Source: Anaerolineae bacterium (lineage in GTDB: Bacteria; Chloroflexota; Anaerolineae; Promineifilales; Promineifilaceae). Taken from it: a stretch of 64,000 nucleotides of DNA. This document shows, piece after piece, positions 61,624 to 64,000 of the stretch. The number at the start of each line of letters is the position of its first letter. Position 1 is the first letter of the stretch. The stretch lies in the NCBI GenBank assembly GCA_023384415.1, contig JAHDWJ010000018.1, forward strand, positions 83,684 to 147,683, written 5' to 3'. The notes below the pieces were generated by a model. That model did not search any database. It saw only the letters and a list, made by a program, of their open reading frames with translations, and was not told the DNA's origin. The translations under genes and the position numbers were made by a program.

Positions 61624-64000
61624 TCAAGCATGGGTTAGCCATGCGGCCAACCACCGCTGCTCATCAGCGGCGGTTTGCACCTGCCCATTGAGCCGGGCGG
61701 CCAGAAGATCGTCAAGGATTTGACCATATTGGGGGCCAGGTTTGAGACCCATCTGGCGTAAGTGGTCCCCGGTGAGGTAGGTTCTAACGTGGCGATAGGT
61801 GAAGAAGTAGTTCTGAATAGGCGCGGCCGCGGCTTCATCAGTGGTCAGGGCCAGGGCAGCCAGGAAGACACGTGGCCGCCGATTGTGCGGCCGCAGCATT
61901 CTTTCCACCTCACCAGGCTGAGCCTCAGCCGGTAGGGTGGCTAATTGGCGCAGCATAAGGGCCACTGAGGCAATATCCTCGCGGGTGGTGAGCCTGGCCC
62001 GGATGCGCGTGGTCACAGCCTCTTGCACCGCAACGGCAAAGGGGGCCAACCAGGTGATGAAGTAGATGGGGGCCAGGCTGTCTCCCTGGAGCGTTTCTGC
62101 CCAGGCAGGCTCTTGTAACAACGACCCCAGACGGCTGAACGCGGCCGCGCTCTCCTCGTTCCAGCTTAATTGGGGATGGAGTTGGGCCAACACCCCCAGG
62201 TCATGGAGCCGCTGGAGCAGCTTACGCGGATCCGCTTCCCGCAGGCTGTGTTCTAGCTCGTGCCGTATCCGCTCCCCAGAGACCCGGTCCAGCATGGGCA
62301 GCGCGGCCGCGACCAGCTCCAGGGTGCGGGGTTCGATGGTAAACCCCAGCCGCTGCTCAAAGCGAACGGCCCGCAAAATCCGGGTAGGGTCATCCACAAA
62401 GCTAAGGCTGTGCAGCACCCGAATCACCCCCTGCTGCAAATCTCGCTGCCCCCCATAAAAATCGAGCAGCTCTCCCAAATGGGCCCCATCCAACCGGATG
62501 GCCAGGGTGTTGATGGTGAAATCTCGCCGGTGTAAATCCAGCTTAATCGAACCACGCTCTACCTGGGGCAAGGCTGAAGGTTGGGCGTAAAACTCACTCC
62601 GGGCGGTGACAAAATCTATAGTTTCGAGTTTCAGGTTCCAGGTTTCAGATTTCAAGTTATCACTGCCCACTGCCCACTGCTCATGGCCCACTGCCTGCCA
62701 TACCTCTGGCGTTAGCAGCCAGGTGGCGGTGCCGAAACGGGGATGGGTGCGACATTCACCACCGTAGCGGCCGCGTAGGAACTCCACCAGCCGAATGGCT
62801 TCCCCTTCTACCACCATATCGGCATCAGTGAGGGGGTGGTTCAGCAGGAAATCACGCACGGGGCCGCCCACCAGGTAAAGGGGCAAGTTGAGGCTGGCGG
62901 CCGCGTCACTAATTGCCTGTACCAAAGCCCACAACGCCGGGGAAAGGTAGTGGGCCAGCCGGTGACGCCATTTGGGGGTCACTTCCTCTTCCGGCAGTTG
63001 GGTCAGATGGCGCAGCAAATCGGTGCGGGTGACAATGCCAATGAGCTGCTCTTGCTCATCCACCACCGGGATTTGCCCCCAGTCTGCTTCCATCATTAAC
63101 CGCTGTAAATGGGTGACGGAATCGGTGGGACGAACGGTGATGCGGCCGCTCTTCATCACCTGATCCAGGGTATATTTTTCCAGCCGATGGTTCATGGCCC
63201 GGTCTACACTTCGGCGGGTGAGCAGGCCGACAATATGCCCGGCCTCATTGACCACGGGATACCCTTCGTGGCCGGTGCGCTGCATTTGGGCGTGGGCCTC
63301 ACGCACGGTAGTAGTAATGGGCAACGTCTGCACTCGATAAGACATGATCTGCTCAACGGGCACCGCTGGCTTAACCATCTGGGGCAGCAGGGCAAGGAGA
63401 TGCTCTTTGACCTGGGCCAGGGTTTGGTCAGGAATCATGGCGGCGGCCGCACGGCTGTGCCCCCCCCCACCCAACGCTTTGGCCAACACGGCCACATCTA
63501 CGGCCAGATGGGTGCTGCGGGCGACCATCTGCACATGGTGCTTTAGCTGTACCAGGGCCACCAGTCCGGCGGCCCCACTATCATCCCGCAGCCGGTGAAC
63601 GATGGAAGAGATTTCTTCGCTAAAATCATCCGGGGCCACGGCCGAGGCGACGGCGATGGGCTGCTCGTGCAAGGTGTACCATTCGGTGGAGCGGTTGAGT
63701 TGATCATAAATGGCTTGTTGGGCCGGGGTGAGGGGGATGTTGAGGAACTGCCGGGCGATACCCAACTGCGCCCCCTGGTCAAGAAGCCAGGCGGCCGCGT
63801 ACCCATCACGGGCGGTGGTGGTGTCGTAGGTGAGGGCGCCGGTATCTTCGTAGATGCCCAATAGGAGCAGGGTGGCCTCGATAGGGGTGAGGGTGAGACC
63901 GGCGGCCTGAATTTTTTCTACCAGCAGGGTAACGGCCGCACCCACCGGCTCCACGTAAACCTGCCACCCCGCTTTTTCTGGGTGACCGGTGTGATGATCA
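61624..64000 (-). CDS. DHH-CBS-CCA-adding/poly(A) polymerase-type tRNA nucleotidyltransferase (partial)
   Basis: The frame runs off the right edge: its first visible codons read DHHTGHPEKAGW, the DHH phosphodiesterase motif. It continues with the DHHA1 domain (GGGGHSRAAAAMI), two CBS repeats (about 63000-63350), and the nucleotidyltransferase LYLVGGPVRDFLLNHPLTDADMVVEG (DxD catalytic pair) followed by the RNA-binding domains (RRDFTINTLA; DDPTRILRAVRFEQRLGF). It adds nucleotides to the 3' end of tRNA. In frame, about 62618-62698 encode repeat-derived residues (WAVGSDNLKSETWNLKLE) at a site where the family has none. Visible part about 792 codons. Confidence 0.92.
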   Translation of the reverse strand, partial: DHHTGHPEKAGWQVYVEPVGAAVTLLVEKIQAAGLTLTPIEATLLLLGIYEDTGALTYDTTTARDGYAAAWLLDQGAQLGIARQFLNIPLTPAQQAIYDQLNRSTEWYTLHEQPIAVASAVAPDDFSEEISSIVHRLRDDSGAAGLVALVQLKHHVQMVARSTHLAVDVAVLAKALGGGGHSRAAAAMIPDQTLAQVKEHLLALLPQMVKPAVPVEQIMSYRVQTLPITTTVREAHAQMQRTGHEGYPVVNEAGHIVGLLTRRSVDRAMNHRLEKYTLDQVMKSGRITVRPTDSVTHLQRLMMEADWGQIPVVDEQEQLIGIVTRTDLLRHLTQLPEEEVTPKWRHRLAHYLSPALWALVQAISDAAASLNLPLYLVGGPVRDFLLNHPLTDADMVVEGEAIRLVEFLRGRYGGECRTHPRFGTATWLLTPEVWQAVGHEQWAVGSDNLKSETWNLKLETIDFVTARSEFYAQPSALPQVERGSIKLDLHRRDFTINTLAIRLDGAHLGELLDFYGGQRDLQQGVIRVLHSLSFVDDPTRILRAVRFEQRLGFTIEPRTLELVAAALPMLDRVSGERIRHELEHSLREADPRKLLQRLHDLGVLAQLHPQLSWNEESAAAFSRLGSLLQEPAWAETLQGDSLAPIYFITWLAPFAVAVQEAVTTRIRARLTTREDIASVALMLRQLATLPAEAQPGEVERMLRPHNRRPRVFLAALALTTDEAAAAPIQNYFFTYRHVRTYLTGDHLRQMGLKPGPQYGQILDDLLAARLNGQVQTAADEQRWLAAWLTHA
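62618..62698 (-). repeat. In-frame intergenic-type repeat inside the tRNA nucleotidyltransferase gene
   Basis: About 80 bases with repeats of the type CACTGCCCACTGCC and GTTTCGAGTTTCAGG interrupt the family alignment between the strand ending TATWLLTPEVWQ and IDFVTARSEFYAQ. The second word also occurs in spacers (20256-20275, 26692-26707 and complement of 30065-30085). The frame is kept. Confidence 0.65.

Larger units (their letters stand above)
1035..63798. repeat. Highly iterated palindrome GCGGCCGC (about 125 copies across the window)
   Basis: Reading the sequence by eye I found about 125 copies of the octamer GCGGCCGC, from 1035-1042 to 63791-63798, often extended to CGCGGCCGCG. If GC content is near 57 percent (not computed), about three would be expected. 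Copies lie in genes in all frames (encoding AAA, GR or RP steps) and also in spacers, for example 32805, 51700, 51768 and 58433. One pair overlaps at 33361-33374. Long gaps occur at 7281-8998, 44470-45765 and 51776-55267. The pattern resembles cyanobacterial HIP1 (GCGATCGC) but with another core. Confidence 0.9.

Overview
The window is a moderately GC-rich bacterial chromosome segment, most likely from a Chloroflexota bacterium of the Anaerolineae/Ardenticatenia/Caldilinea kind. That assignment is inference from content: an N-terminally extended recG with a Pro-rich linker, coaD beside a DivIVA-like coiled-coil protein, giant SdrD_B-type surface proteins with Pro/Thr linkers, many small GT-C and GT2 enzymes, and a c-type cytochrome maturation cluster with a cysteine-type CcmE. 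No rRNA, tRNA, CRISPR array, prophage or intact insertion sequence was seen. The most striking global property is a highly iterated palindrome, GCGGCCGC. I counted about 125 copies by eye, roughly one per 500 bp, in genes and in spacers; this resembles the cyanobacterial HIP1 octamer but with a different sequence.

Layout. 1-5023 (minus): a very large secreted multidomain protein cut by the left edge, ending in a 105-bp tandem repeat that encodes a Pro/Thr linker. 5.3-7.4 kb: two GT2 glycosyltransferases. 7.4-8.85 kb: a decayed restriction-modification island without the palindrome. 8.7-11.1 kb: an EamA transporter and a GT-C glycosyltransferase. 11.2-16.2 kb (minus): GAF protein, DivIVA-like protein, coaD, a broken BrnT/BrnA pair and recG. 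16.25-21.0 kb (plus): large GT-C-like membrane protein, GNAT, methyltransferase and nitroreductase. 21.1-26.7 kb: CrtC-like protein, SCP-X-type thiolase, SCP2 protein, lipoprotein and enoyl-CoA hydratase, suggesting acyl-CoA/lipid metabolism. 26.8-30.0 kb: three related zinc-ribbon proteins, interrupted by a frameshifted DUF4258 gene with an intact YgiT-type partner. 30.1-33.1 kb: double GNAT protein, M28-like protein that has lost two metal-binding histidines, and a broken Phd/PIN pair. 33.1-36.8 kb: a heterodimeric ABC exporter behind a promoter with an overlapping inverted repeat.

37.0-39.8 kb (minus): exported PPC/P-domain protein. 40.1-45.9 kb (minus): GmhB-like phosphatase and a ccm cluster (CcmI-like, CcmG, CcmH, CcmF, CcmE), split by a retropepsin-like protease gene and its small partner. 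46.4-50.2 kb (plus): three membrane or lipoprotein genes of unknown function. 50.4-51.6 kb: SPFH/flotillin-like protein. 51.8-61.2 kb (minus): two giant SdrD_B-type surface proteins. 61.6 kb to the right edge (minus): a DHH-CBS-poly(A)polymerase-type tRNA nucleotidyltransferase, cut by the edge.

Three themes connect the window. (1) Cell-surface construction: exported adhesin-like proteins that share a PT[AD][IV][ST]L motif before a final membrane helix. (2) Decayed defence and toxin-antitoxin loci: one R-M and three TA-type loci, all broken. (3) DNA-level repeats: the octamer palindrome, and intergenic repeat words that have inserted in frame into at least two genes.
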